Below are positions 1-6,391 of a DNA stretch of 6,780 nucleotides, one piece after another. The position numbers were made by a program, and so were the translations under genes. The notes under the pieces are model-generated. The model saw only the letters and a list, made by a program, of their open reading frames with translations. It ran no database searches and was not told the origin of the DNA. The first letter of the stretch is position 1; each line of letters starts with the position of its first letter. Source of the DNA: DATNNN01 sp035601815 (lineage in GTDB: Bacteria > Pseudomonadota > Alphaproteobacteria > Rhizobiales > Xanthobacteraceae); assembly GCA_035601815.1 (NCBI GenBank), contig DATNNN010000255.1, forward strand, positions 1-6,780, given 5' to 3'.

Positions 1-187
1 CGAACACCAGGATCAGGACAATGAGAATGGCACCGGTAGGCAGGGTGTTGCAGAGAAGCGCGAGCGCGCCGTTCCCGCCGGCGAGGCGCTCGGCCATGAT
101 CCCCGAGCCGATGACGGCGGTGAGCAGAAAGGCGCTGCCCAGCGCCTCGGCAAGCGCTCGCTGCGCGAGCGCGCGGCCGTCATTCAT
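1..187 (-). CDS. Aquaporin (MIP) family channel, N-terminal part, ars-linked
   Basis: This is the first 62 codons of a gene that continues past the left edge. The product starts MNDGRALAQRALAEALG and has a hydrophobic first membrane segment followed by the stretch GSGIMAERLAGGN. That pattern is typical of MIP-family channels found in rhizobial arsenic operons (AqpS type). In Sinorhizobium meliloti AqpS is known to let arsenite leave the cell after ArsC has made it from arsenate; the same role is inferred here from position. The NPA pore motifs lie outside the window and cannot be checked. The ATG at 187 overlaps the arsC stop by 8 bases. A GAAGG at 195-191 may serve as ribosome binding site, although its 3-base spacing is short, so translational coupling to arsC is likely. 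A different membrane protein is possible but less likely. Confidence 0.75.
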   Translation of the reverse strand, partial: MNDGRALAQRALAEALGSAFLLTAVIGSGIMAERLAGGNGALALLCNTLPTGAILIVLILVF

Positions 188-707
188 GGACCTTCGCTTT
201 ACCGGTCGCGCCCTCGACACGGCCGATGTCGCGCAGTCGCACCGAGAGCGCGAGCTCGTCGAGCGAACGAAATGGAAGGGCCGCGAACAGCTCGATCCGC
301 TTCACGAGCAGGCCATAGGCCTCCTGAAATGCGGCCGCCACCTCGAGCGGCGAGCCCGCGACCGCCGCCGGATCGCGGATGCCCCAGTGGGCGGTCACCG
401 GCTTACCCGACCACACCGGGCAGGCTTCGCCCGCGGCGTCATCGCACACGGTGAAAATAAAATCGAACTGCAACGCGTCGGGTTTCGCGAATTCGTTCCA
501 CGATTTCGATCGCGCCTGTGTCGTATCGTAGCCGAGCTTCTGCAAGATCTGAATTGTATTCGGATGGACGCCGCCCTTGGGCTGGCTGCCGGCGCTATAG
601 GCGCAGAATTTTCCGGCGCATAAGCGATTCAGGATCGCCTCGGCCATGATCGAGCGGGCGGAGTTGCCGGTGCAGAGAAAAAGGACGTTGTAGGGCCGCT
701 CAGGCAT
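180..707 (-). CDS. arsC: Arsenate reductase, low-molecular-weight phosphatase type
   Basis: This cytoplasmic enzyme reduces arsenate to arsenite with cysteine thiols. The 175-residue product, counted from the ATG at 707, opens with the phosphate-loop signature CTGNSARS at residues 12-19, containing nucleophile Cys12 and Arg18. Two further cysteines, Cys88 and Cys96 in VCDDAAGEACPVW, match the relay cysteines of thioredoxin-coupled ArsC. The general-acid DP pair is at 112-113. The C-terminal 40 residues are helical and charged, as in alphaproteobacterial members. The frame is open upstream to 749, but the ATG at 707 fits the family N-terminus (MPERPYNVLFLC) and gives an 8-base overlap with the arsR stop, so it was preferred. 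There is no strong Shine-Dalgarno, which suggests translation is coupled to arsR. Function is well supported by motifs and by flanking arsR and aquaporin genes. Confidence 0.93.
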   Translation of the reverse strand: MPERPYNVLFLCTGNSARSIMAEAILNRLCAGKFCAYSAGSQPKGGVHPNTIQILQKLGYDTTQARSKSWNEFAKPDALQFDFIFTVCDDAAGEACPVWSGKPVTAHWGIRDPAAVAGSPLEVAAAFQEAYGLLVKRIELFAALPFRSLDELALSVRLRDIGRVEGATGKAKVHE

Positions 708-1068
708 GGGAAGCCCGTTGCGACCGCGACGTTCCGGCAAGATCGGCAAGCAGCGGTGCGCATATCTCTGGCCGGCCCTGGCAGCAATCGCGGGTGAGGA
801 AATTCATGAGCGTACGGAAGCCATCGAGGTCGGCGCGATAGCTGACCACCCGCCCCTGCTTCTCAGTCGACGCGAGCCCTGCGCGGACGAGCGCGGCAAG
901 ATGTGTCGACATGGTGTTGTGGGGCACCGCGCAGAGGCGCGCCACGTCGCCCGCCGGGACGCCCTCCGGATGTGCCTTCACCAGGCGCCGGAAGGCGGCA
1001 AGCCGCGTCGGCTGCGCCAGCGCGGTCAGTGCCTCCACCGCTGCCGATATGTCCATCCGTCCCGACAT
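700..1068 (-). CDS. arsR: ArsR-family arsenic-responsive repressor
   Basis: This is a 122-residue winged-helix repressor. In the known family it binds the ars promoter and is released by arsenite. The helix-turn-helix spans about residues 38-65 (GDVARLCAVPHNTMSTHLAAL) and is followed by the wing KQGRVVSYR at 70-78. The classical ELCVCDL metal site of plasmid ArsR proteins is absent. Instead there is a C-terminal Cys95-Cys96-Cys103 cluster (CCQGRPEIC), close to the Cys95/96/102 arsenite site described for Acidithiobacillus ferrooxidans ArsR, so an arsenite-sensing role is inferred. The start is uncertain: ATG 1068 (used here) or ATG 1056, which would begin MDISAAVEAL. Neither has a convincing ribosome binding site. 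The stop overlaps the arsC start by 8 bases. The gene begins 42 bases after the porin frame ends. Confidence 0.92.
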   Translation of the reverse strand: MSGRMDISAAVEALTALAQPTRLAAFRRLVKAHPEGVPAGDVARLCAVPHNTMSTHLAALVRAGLASTEKQGRVVSYRADLDGFRTLMNFLTRDCCQGRPEICAPLLADLAGTSRSQRASHA

Positions 1069-1103
1069 ATGGACATATTGCGCGATCGCGCGGCGTTTGG
1101 CAA
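1063..1103 (-). promoter_or_regulatory. Candidate arsR promoter with direct-repeat operator
   Basis: On the minus strand a TTGCCA (1103-1098) lies 17 bases from CAATAT (1080-1075). The -35 match is fair and the -10 match is weak. The predicted transcription start falls on the A of the arsR ATG at 1068, so the mRNA could be leaderless. Overlapping this, the 7-base unit GACATAT (plus strand) occurs twice, at 1064-1070 and 1072-1078, separated by one base. It covers the -10 and the start codon, a plausible place for autorepression by ArsR. This is inference from pattern only. Confidence 0.4.
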
Positions 1104-1110
1104 GCGCCTC

Positions 1111-2415
1111 TCAAAATTCCGCGTGCACCCGGGCCCCGAAGATCGATACCGGCCCGCGGTCGGCGTTGTAGGCGGGATTGACGATGAACTGATAGTCGGC
1201 GGTCAGCGTCCAGTATTTGTCGATGACGTACGTGTAATAGGTCTCGAGGATACGCTCAGGCCGGTAGTTCAGTTGCCCGTCGTCGACGAGAATGCCGAGC
1301 CCGCCCGCCGCCAGAAACGCGCGGTGCGCGCTCGATAGACCGTTCACGGCGCCGGCCAGTCCGATGGAATCCTCGGGCCGGCCCCACATCCTACCCTTCC
1401 ACACAAGACCGCCCGAGGCGCTCGCGTCGATGTCGGTAAACGACATGATCTCGCTCTTGCCGTCGTTCCAAGAAAGCCGGGAGAAGAAGCCGAGATCGTC
1501 GGAAAGCGCCTGCTCCACGTTGACCCCGAAGCCGTACTTGGAGCGGGTGCGCCGCGATGGCGCCAGATCGATCGTCGGATCGGCAAGCGCGTCGCGGTAG
1601 CTGCCGGAGAAGGCCTCGTTCAGCCAGGCGAGCAGGCGCACCTTGCCCGGCTGCGCGCCGATCACGTAGCGCGTTTCGAGCTCGGCCACGTAGCTGCCGC
1701 GCCGGCCGACCTCGAGGTCGAAGGTATTGACGTTCGACATCCGCGGCACGAGGAAATAGCCGGCGCGCAACGCCCAGCTTTTCTGGTTCAGCTCCGCCAC
1801 CGCGCCCCAGGTGAATCCGAACTGGTCGGCGGCGTAGTCGAAGGCCCCGGATGCCCAGATCGACCAGTTGAGGAAGCCCTTGCGCGGGTCATGGGCGTAG
1901 CGGTTGTCGTCGAAAATATCGGCGACGGAGAACTTGCCGGCGGTTAGCGTGATGCGCGAGACGTAGCGCTTGCCGGAAAACTGGTTTGCGTCCGCCTCCA
2001 CCTTCTCTTGCTCGCCGCCGAGGCCGATGGTCTGGCGGATGAACGCCTGGTGGAGATGAAATATCGGCATCACGGCTCCGGCCTTCTACGCCTCCCCGTT
2101 GGCGAAGCCGCCGAGCCCGACCGTCTTGCTCAGCCCGAAGCCCTGGTCGAGCTCCGGGTTGAAGAAGAGCTCGCCGCCCTCCCACAGCCGCCGGCCGATG
2201 AACAAGGTCCCGGTCCACGTCTCGCGCACCTGCGGCGCGGCGGTCAGGCTGTTTTGCCCCTCATAGAGCGAGCGGAAGCGCGGATGGCCCTGGCCGATCA
2301 GCGTGCTTTGGCCGTGCAAGCTCCAGCCGTCCCATTCGCTTTCGATCGCCGCCGCCGGCCCCCACCCAAAGGCGATTGCCACGGCAGCGAAAACGAGACG
2401 CGACGGTCCGGCCAT
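1111..2415 (-). pseudogene. OprB-type carbohydrate porin interrupted by an amber codon
   Basis: Outer-membrane beta-barrel porin of the OprB (carbohydrate-selective) family. From the ATG at 2415 the frame encodes a signal peptide (cleavage probably near residue 23, after GPAAA) and a mature start with GWSLHGQSTLIGQG. It stops at a TAG at 2088-2086, codon 110. The same frame then continues with KAGAVMPIFHLHQAFIRQ and the rest of the barrel, ending in AEF with the terminal Phe expected of outer-membrane proteins. The total is 433 residues if the TAG is read through, a normal family length. Both halves clearly belong to one protein, so a single TAC/TAT (Tyr) to TAG change, or a base-call error, explains the break. 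The start lies 14 bases after the upstream gene's stop, with a weak AAGGG before it, so the two are probably co-transcribed. A second translation start at GTG 2073 or ATG 2070 would lack a signal peptide and is unlikely to yield a working porin. Confidence 0.85.
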
Positions 2416-2429
2416 GTCGGCCCTTGCGG

Positions 2430-4709
2430 CTACTGCATCTGGCGCAGCACCGCCCCGATGACGTTGGAATAATCGTCGGTCCACACCCATTGCCCCGGAT
2501 CGGGTTCAGCCAACTCCCAATCCTCTGCTTTGGCCAGCGCACCGAAGTCGGCATCGGCGCGCGCCACGGCCACCGTGGTGGTGGCGTACATATATTCGCT
2601 GCCAGCTTCCTCGTCGGCGCGCAACGAGCGCGCCACGAAGCCGTTCGCCCGAGCGATGCCCGCCACCACCGACACGAGCTCGAGGTGCCGGTTCGACACG
2701 TGGAAGATCACGACCCCGCGTGGCGCGAGCTTGTTGGCATAGATCGCCATCGCCTCGCGCGTGAGGAGATGGATCGGGATGGCGTCGGAAGAGAAGGCGT
2801 CGACCACGATTGCGTCGTACTGCCCATTCGCCGCGTCGGCGAGCGTGAGCCGCGCATCGCCAAGCACGATGTCGGCGGTCGGCGCGCAGCGCTGCAGGTA
2901 ATGGAAGTACCGCGGGTTACGCGCAATGCGCACCGCCAACGGATCGATCTCGTAGAAGCTGAGCCCTTCCCGCGCCTCCACCAGGCAGGCGCTGGAGCCG
3001 GCGCCCAGTCCCACCACCGCCATGCGAATCGGCGCCTTCTTGCGCTCGCGCACCGCCTTCACCGCCCGACCGATGCCCGAGCGCGCATGATAGTAGCTGA
3101 GCGGCACTGGCCGTCCCGCGAGCGGCTTGCCCTCATCGTCGCGCACGCGCTCGACGCCGTGGATGGTGGTGCCATGCATGAGCACGCGGTAGAGGCCGGC
3201 CGACGACTCGTAGATCTTGAACACGCCGAAGAAGCTGCGGAACGACTGGCGGGTTGGATCGTACTGATAGAGCTGGGCGAGGAGGAAGGTCAGCGCGATC
3301 GCCGCAGCGAACTTCACCGGCGTCCGCCAGAACGTGACGGCGACCACAAGCAGCGCGATCACAATGGCGACCAGCGCCTGCTCCTCCGTCAGCAAGTTGA
3401 ACGGCGGATAGTCGGGAAGGCTCGGCGGACGGCCACCGCCAAACCCGAAGATGGCGAGCGCGCCGCCGACGACGACGGCTCCGATCCACACCGTCCGCAT
3501 CCGCGGATCGCGCGGGATTTCAAAGCCCGGCCGGCATAGGCAGGCGAGAATGATGAGGAGCGGATATTCCGCGATCGAGTTGAAGATGTGCGGCGCGATC
3601 AGCCCGGCGGCGATGCCGCCGATCATGCCGCCCGCCGACATCCACAGATAGAACGCTGTGAGGTAGCGCGCCGGCGGCCGCCGCCGTGCCAGCTCGCCGT
3701 GGCACACGAGCGCGGTGACGAAGAAGGCCGCGAGGTGAATGGCGATCAGCACGGTGATGTCGACGCTGAAGTCGAGCAGCCACGTCCCCACCAGGATCAC
3801 GATCACCACTGGCTGCGCGATCACCGCGTATGGGTGCGGAATCAGCGGGGGCGTGGCGAACACGATCACGAAGGTGGCGAGATAGAGCGCGAGCGGGATC
3901 ACCCACAGAAGCGGCACCGCCGCCACGTCGGTGGAGATGTGGGCGGTGACCGCGACGAGGAGCCCCGACGGGATCGCCGCGAGCGCAATCCAAATCAGCG
4001 CATCGCGCACGCTCGGCGCCTTGTCGCGGCCGCGCGACCGTGGCAGCGCCGGCAGCCGCCCGCGCGAGCGCCACAGAATCCAGCCGCAGGCAGCAATGAC
4101 GACGATCAGCAGGCAAAACAGCACGGACCAGTAGCGCGTCTGGTCGCCGAGGCGCGTGAACGGCTCGATCACGAACGGATAGGAGAGGAGTGCGAGGAAG
4201 CTTCCCACGTTGCTCGCCGCATAGAGGAAGTAGGGATCGCCGGCCGATGGATGGCCGCTGCGCGCGAACCAGGCCTGCAGCAACGGCGCATTGGCGGCGA
4301 GCGCGAAGAACGGCAAGCCGATGGACACGGCGAACAGGCCCAGGAGCCAGAACGCTTCGCCGGACGCGGGCGGCCTCCCCCATCCGGCGGCGATCGAAAG
4401 CGGCAGCCACAACGCCGCCACCCCCATTACGATGACGTGCACGATCACGGCATTCCGCGCCGGCACGAGGCGCATGAGGAAGTGGGCGTAGGCATATCCG
4501 GCGAGGAGCGCCGCCTGGAAGAACACCATCGCCACCGACCACACCGACGGCGAGCCGCCGAGCCGCGGCAGCACTAGCTTCGCGAACATCGGTTGCACTG
4601 CGAAGAGGAGCGCCGCCGAGAGGAAGATCGCCGCCACGTATACGGCGAGCGTTAGCTCCGGCCGGAGCACGCTTCGCCGCTTTCGCGATCTAGCCGGTTT
4701 GGCGGACAA
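2430..4709 (-). CDS. Membrane protein with C-terminal spermidine-synthase-like domain
   Basis: This 759-residue inner-membrane protein belongs to the group usually called fused MFS/spermidine synthase. Residues 20-480 hold about a dozen hydrophobic segments, with a charged loop at about 213-235. The cytosolic C-terminus (about 560-759) is a Rossmann methyltransferase-like fold. It has a glycine-rich nucleotide loop VVGLGAGSSA (565-574), an acidic EIDP (587-590), GDAR (617-620) and VDAFSSDAIP (636-645), the positions used by polyamine synthases to hold decarboxylated S-adenosylmethionine and the amine. HGTTIHG at 512-518 matches the conserved entry to the synthase domain. The true substrate of these fusions is not established. 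The start is uncertain: the frame opens after a TGA and the first usable codon is TTG 4709, with no clear Shine-Dalgarno; GTG at residue 14 is an alternative. The gene leads a same-strand run with the porin and ars genes and is divergent from the GlcG-like gene. Confidence 0.9.
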   Translation of the reverse strand: MSAKPARSRKRRSVLRPELTLAVYVAAIFLSAALLFAVQPMFAKLVLPRLGGSPSVWSVAMVFFQAALLAGYAYAHFLMRLVPARNAVIVHVIVMGVAALWLPLSIAAGWGRPPASGEAFWLLGLFAVSIGLPFFALAANAPLLQAWFARSGHPSAGDPYFLYAASNVGSFLALLSYPFVIEPFTRLGDQTRYWSVLFCLLIVVIAACGWILWRSRGRLPALPRSRGRDKAPSVRDALIWIALAAIPSGLLVAVTAHISTDVAAVPLLWVIPLALYLATFVIVFATPPLIPHPYAVIAQPVVIVILVGTWLLDFSVDITVLIAIHLAAFFVTALVCHGELARRRPPARYLTAFYLWMSAGGMIGGIAAGLIAPHIFNSIAEYPLLIILACLCRPGFEIPRDPRMRTVWIGAVVVGGALAIFGFGGGRPPSLPDYPPFNLLTEEQALVAIVIALLVVAVTFWRTPVKFAAAIALTFLLAQLYQYDPTRQSFRSFFGVFKIYESSAGLYRVLMHGTTIHGVERVRDDEGKPLAGRPVPLSYYHARSGIGRAVKAVRERKKAPIRMAVVGLGAGSSACLVEAREGLSFYEIDPLAVRIARNPRYFHYLQRCAPTADIVLGDARLTLADAANGQYDAIVVDAFSSDAIPIHLLTREAMAIYANKLAPRGVVIFHVSNRHLELVSVVAGIARANGFVARSLRADEEAGSEYMYATTTVAVARADADFGALAKAEDWELAEPDPGQWVWTDDYSNVIGAVLRQMQ

Positions 4710-4843
4710 AATGAGATTCGTATGTTGCCGGTGGCGGGAGGCTCACCTTATTCTATCCAAACGCCGGAGTTGAGAGGGGTGAAGCGCGCCGGAATAACGC
4801 ACCGCCCTGTTGGTTCAACAAGAAATATAGGGGAGGACGCAAA
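4710..4843. promoter_or_regulatory. Divergent intergenic region with promoters for both sides
   Basis: This 134-base gap separates two divergently transcribed genes and should hold both promoters. Rightward, TTGAGA (4770-4775) lies 16 bases before GAATAA (4792-4797), a mediocre sigma70 match. Rightward translation is clear: GGGGAGGA at 4830-4837, six bases before the ATG at 4844. Leftward, TAGAAT at 4755-4750 (minus strand) resembles a -10 box, but no good -35 was found. No convincing inverted-repeat operator was seen. Promoter positions are guesses. Confidence 0.35.
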
Positions 4844-5332
4844 ATGCCAAAGCTTGTCGCAATACTTGCAGCCGCCGCGGCAATCCTCGTCGGCGCCTCG
4901 GCCTATGCACAGCCGCAGGCTCCCCTGCCCCCACCGGCGCCGCCATTCGGCATGCCCATCACGCTGGCACAAGCCATGAAGGCGGCCGAAGCCGCCGTCG
5001 CCGAGGCGAAGAAAAACAATATGTTGATGGCGATCGCCGTGGTCGAGCCGTCCGGCGCCCTGGTCTATTTCCTCAAGATGGATGGCACGCAGTATGCGTC
5101 CATCAGGAGCGCACAGGACAAGGCGACCTCCGCCGCGCTGTTCCGGCGCTCGACCAAGACATTCTTCGATCGCGTCGCCGCGGGCGATTTGTCGCCCATG
5201 GCGCTCGCGGGCGCTGTGGCTTCCGCCGGCGGCGTCCCCATCGTCGTCGACGGCAAGTTCATCGGCGCCATCGGCAGCTCCGGCGGCAACGACGATCTCA
5301 TTTCGCAGGCGGGAGCCAACGCACTCAAATAA
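4844..5332 (+). CDS. Secreted GlcG/HbpS-like (DUF336) protein
   Basis: The 162-residue product has a clear Sec signal peptide (hydrophobic core VAILAAAAAILVGASA, probable cleavage after AYA at residues 20-22), then a Pro-rich linker (24-35). A single GlcG/HbpS-like domain (about 38-162) follows. Family features include the opening ITLAQAMKAAEAAVAEAKKN, the central AIAVVEPSGALVYFLKMDG, the KATSAALFRRST helix and the C-terminal GGVPIVVDGKFIGAIG strand pair. Some members bind haem (Streptomyces HbpS); others sit beside glycolate or aldehyde oxidation genes with unknown role, so the ligand is left open. The product is probably periplasmic. The ATG at 4844 has a strong GGGGAGGA site six bases upstream. 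The gene looks intact up to its normal C-terminus (GANALK), but the next gene begins mid-domain only two bases after the TAA, so the space behind it has been altered. Confidence 0.87.
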   Translation: MPKLVAILAAAAAILVGASAYAQPQAPLPPPAPPFGMPITLAQAMKAAEAAVAEAKKNNMLMAIAVVEPSGALVYFLKMDGTQYASIRSAQDKATSAALFRRSTKTFFDRVAAGDLSPMALAGAVASAGGVPIVVDGKFIGAIGSSGGNDDLISQAGANALK

Positions 5333-5334
5333 GT

Positions 5335-5933
5335 AACCTGGCCGCCGCCGGCATCGATGCATCGAAGGTCGATACCGTCGTGATCTCCCATTTCCATCCC
5401 GACCACATCAACGGCATCTGGACCAAGGACGACAAAATCGTTTTCCCGAATGCCGAGATCACGGTGCCGGAGCCCGAATGGGCGTTCTGGATGGACGAAG
5501 CCAAGGCCAATAACGCACCCGAAGGGCTCAGGGGCAATTACGCCAATTGCAACGCGTGTTCGGCCCGATCGCCAACAAGGTCACGCGCTACACGCCCGGA
5601 AAGGAAGTGGCGCGCGGCATCACCTCGTTCGCCGCCCATGGCCACACGCCAGGACACATCGCCTACACGGTCGCTTCCGGTAACCAATCGCTGTTGATGA
5701 TCGTTGATTCCGTCGCCAACCCAGCAGTGTTCGCGCGCAATCCGGATTGGCAGCACGCCTCGGACGTGGACCGAGCCATGGGCGTCGAGACCCGCAAGCG
5801 CATGCTCGATCGCGCCGCCACCGACAAGACGCTGATCCAGGCCATGCACTTCCCGTTCCCGGGCAACGACCACATCATCAAGGAAGGCACCGGCTACCGC
5901 TTCGTGCCGACCTCGTGGAATCACATTCTCTGA
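5335..5933 (+). pseudogene. Metallo-beta-lactamase-fold hydrolase, N-terminus lost and frameshifted
   Basis: Remnant of an MBL-fold hydrolase of the group containing lactonase-like enzymes. Similarity begins abruptly at NLAAAGID (5335 on) with no start codon or ribosome binding site. The N-terminal strands, probably around 80-120 residues including any signal peptide, are missing. The metal site HFHPDH is at 5389-5406. After GNYAN (ending 5547) the frame changes: continuing in the first frame gives unrelated Arg/Ser-rich sequence, while the frame starting at 5547 gives QRVFGPIANKVTRY and the rest of the domain. One missing base near 5547 explains this. In the second frame the later ligands are intact: GHTPGH (5640-5657), Asp in IVD (5706-5708) and His in MHFPFPGNDH (5847-5849). 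The natural stop is TGA 5931. Two separate lesions make a working enzyme unlikely. It was probably once co-transcribed with the GlcG-like gene. Confidence 0.85.
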
Positions 5934-5957
5934 AGCATCAGGTTCGCCACCTTTAGA

Positions 5958-5984
5958 GGGAGGCCGCGCGGCCTCCCTTTTTTT
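5958..5984 (+). terminator. Rho-independent terminator
   Basis: A perfect 20-base palindrome (5958-5977) forms an 8-bp GC-rich stem, GGGAGGCC/GGCCTCCC, with a GCGC loop. Seven T residues follow directly (5978-5984). It lies 25 bases after the hydrolase remnant's stop and ends the GlcG-like transcription unit, insulating the B12 unit to the right. Confidence 0.93.
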
Positions 5985-5985
5985 A

Positions 5986-6014
5986 TTGACGCCGGGACAC
6001 CCGCGCGCTCAAAT
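5986..6014 (+). promoter_or_regulatory. Sigma70-like promoter for the riboswitch-btuB unit
   Basis: TTGACG at 5986-5991 (5/6 match to the -35 consensus) is separated by exactly 17 bases from TCAAAT at 6009-6014 (4/6 match to -10). The predicted start, about seven bases on, is near 6021, which is exactly the first base of the riboswitch closing helix. The -35 box begins one base after the terminator T-tract. Confidence 0.65.
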
Positions 6015-6020
6015 CGTTCC

Positions 6021-6209
6021 CGATGCAGGTGGTCCGCGCCGGGCGATTCTGGAACGGACCGTTGGGAACGCGGTGCGGCTCGTAGAGCCAACTCCGCGGC
6101 TGCCCCCGCAACTGTAAGCGGGTAGCCCTTCTCCGAAATGCCACTGGGTGAAAACCCGGGAAGGCGGAGAAGGGCAACGACCCGCGAGCCAGGAGACCGA
6201 CCTGCATCG
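6021..6209 (+). promoter_or_regulatory. Cobalamin (adenosylcobalamin-type) riboswitch
   Basis: This RNA element binds coenzyme B12 and turns down the gene behind it. The closing helix is perfect: CGATGCAGGT (6021-6030) pairs with ACCTGCATCG (6200-6209). Conserved core segments are visible in the right order: GGGAACGCGGTGCGGCTC (about 6064-6081), GCTGCCCCCGCAACTGTAAGCGG (written here only as the region about 6099-6121), CCACTGGG (6141-6148), and the B12 box AGCCAGGAGACC (6187-6198). An 11-bp helix, GCCCTTCTCCG (6125-6135) with CGGAGAAGGGC (6165-6175), carries the CCACTG internal arm. All parts expected of the aptamer are present, so it should be functional. It precedes btuB, a classic target. 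Confidence 0.96.
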
Positions 6210-6391
6210 GTCACCCTTCCGAAGCGCGGGGCGCGTCTTTGGAGCGGCGGTCTATCCGCAGCGGTGACACCGAGTGGTCAACCGTTGCGGAGGGCGCCCG
6301 TGGCCCCACCGAAAGTTCGGCGCATCGAAGGCCGGCCTCGCCGCCGGGTGCTTTCGCGCGCCTCCGCGACACAACATCGACGGAGGCATTC
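6210..6391 (+). promoter_or_regulatory. btuB leader with RBS-hiding hairpin (expression platform)
   Basis: The 182 bases between aptamer and btuB hold no gene. The ribosome binding site CGGAGG (6381-6386) lies in the strand CGGAGGC (6381-6387), which can pair with GCCTCCG (6360-6366), plus CGA/TCG inside, forming a hairpin that would block translation. A competing strand, GTTGCGGAGG (6284-6293), can pair with CCTCCGCGAC (6361-6370) over 10 bp including one G-U, then a bulge and CGC/GCG, which would free the site. No T-tract follows any hairpin, so control at translation start is more likely than termination. The pairing is seen in the sequence; the switching mechanism is inference. Confidence 0.6.

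Noticed and set aside
21..623. 200-codon open frame on the plus strand
   Set aside because: It is antisense to arsC and the aquaporin start, which carry clear family motifs. Nothing recognisable is encoded.
2071..2073. Separate porin gene starting at GTG 2073
   Set aside because: It would have no signal peptide and no ribosome binding site, and the residues on both sides of the amber codon form one continuous OprB sequence.
2376..3539. 387-codon open frame on the plus strand
   Set aside because: It lies antisense to the fused membrane gene, is rich in His, Arg and Asp, shows no domain and has no ribosome binding site. It is a GC-rich shadow of the real gene.
3588..4577. 329-codon open frame on the plus strand
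   Set aside because: It is also antisense to the membrane domain of the fused gene, with low-complexity Arg/His/Glu composition typical of a complement of hydrophobic codons.
5536..5550. Programmed frameshift in the hydrolase remnant
   Set aside because: There is no slippery heptamer, no upstream Shine-Dalgarno-like stimulator and no obvious downstream hairpin. The gene also lacks its N-terminus, so decay or error is simpler.
5380..5933. Two short real genes in place of a broken hydrolase
   Set aside because: The two frames carry consecutive halves of a single MBL fold, with HFHPDH in the first and GHTPGH plus later ligands in the second, and neither has an initiation signal.
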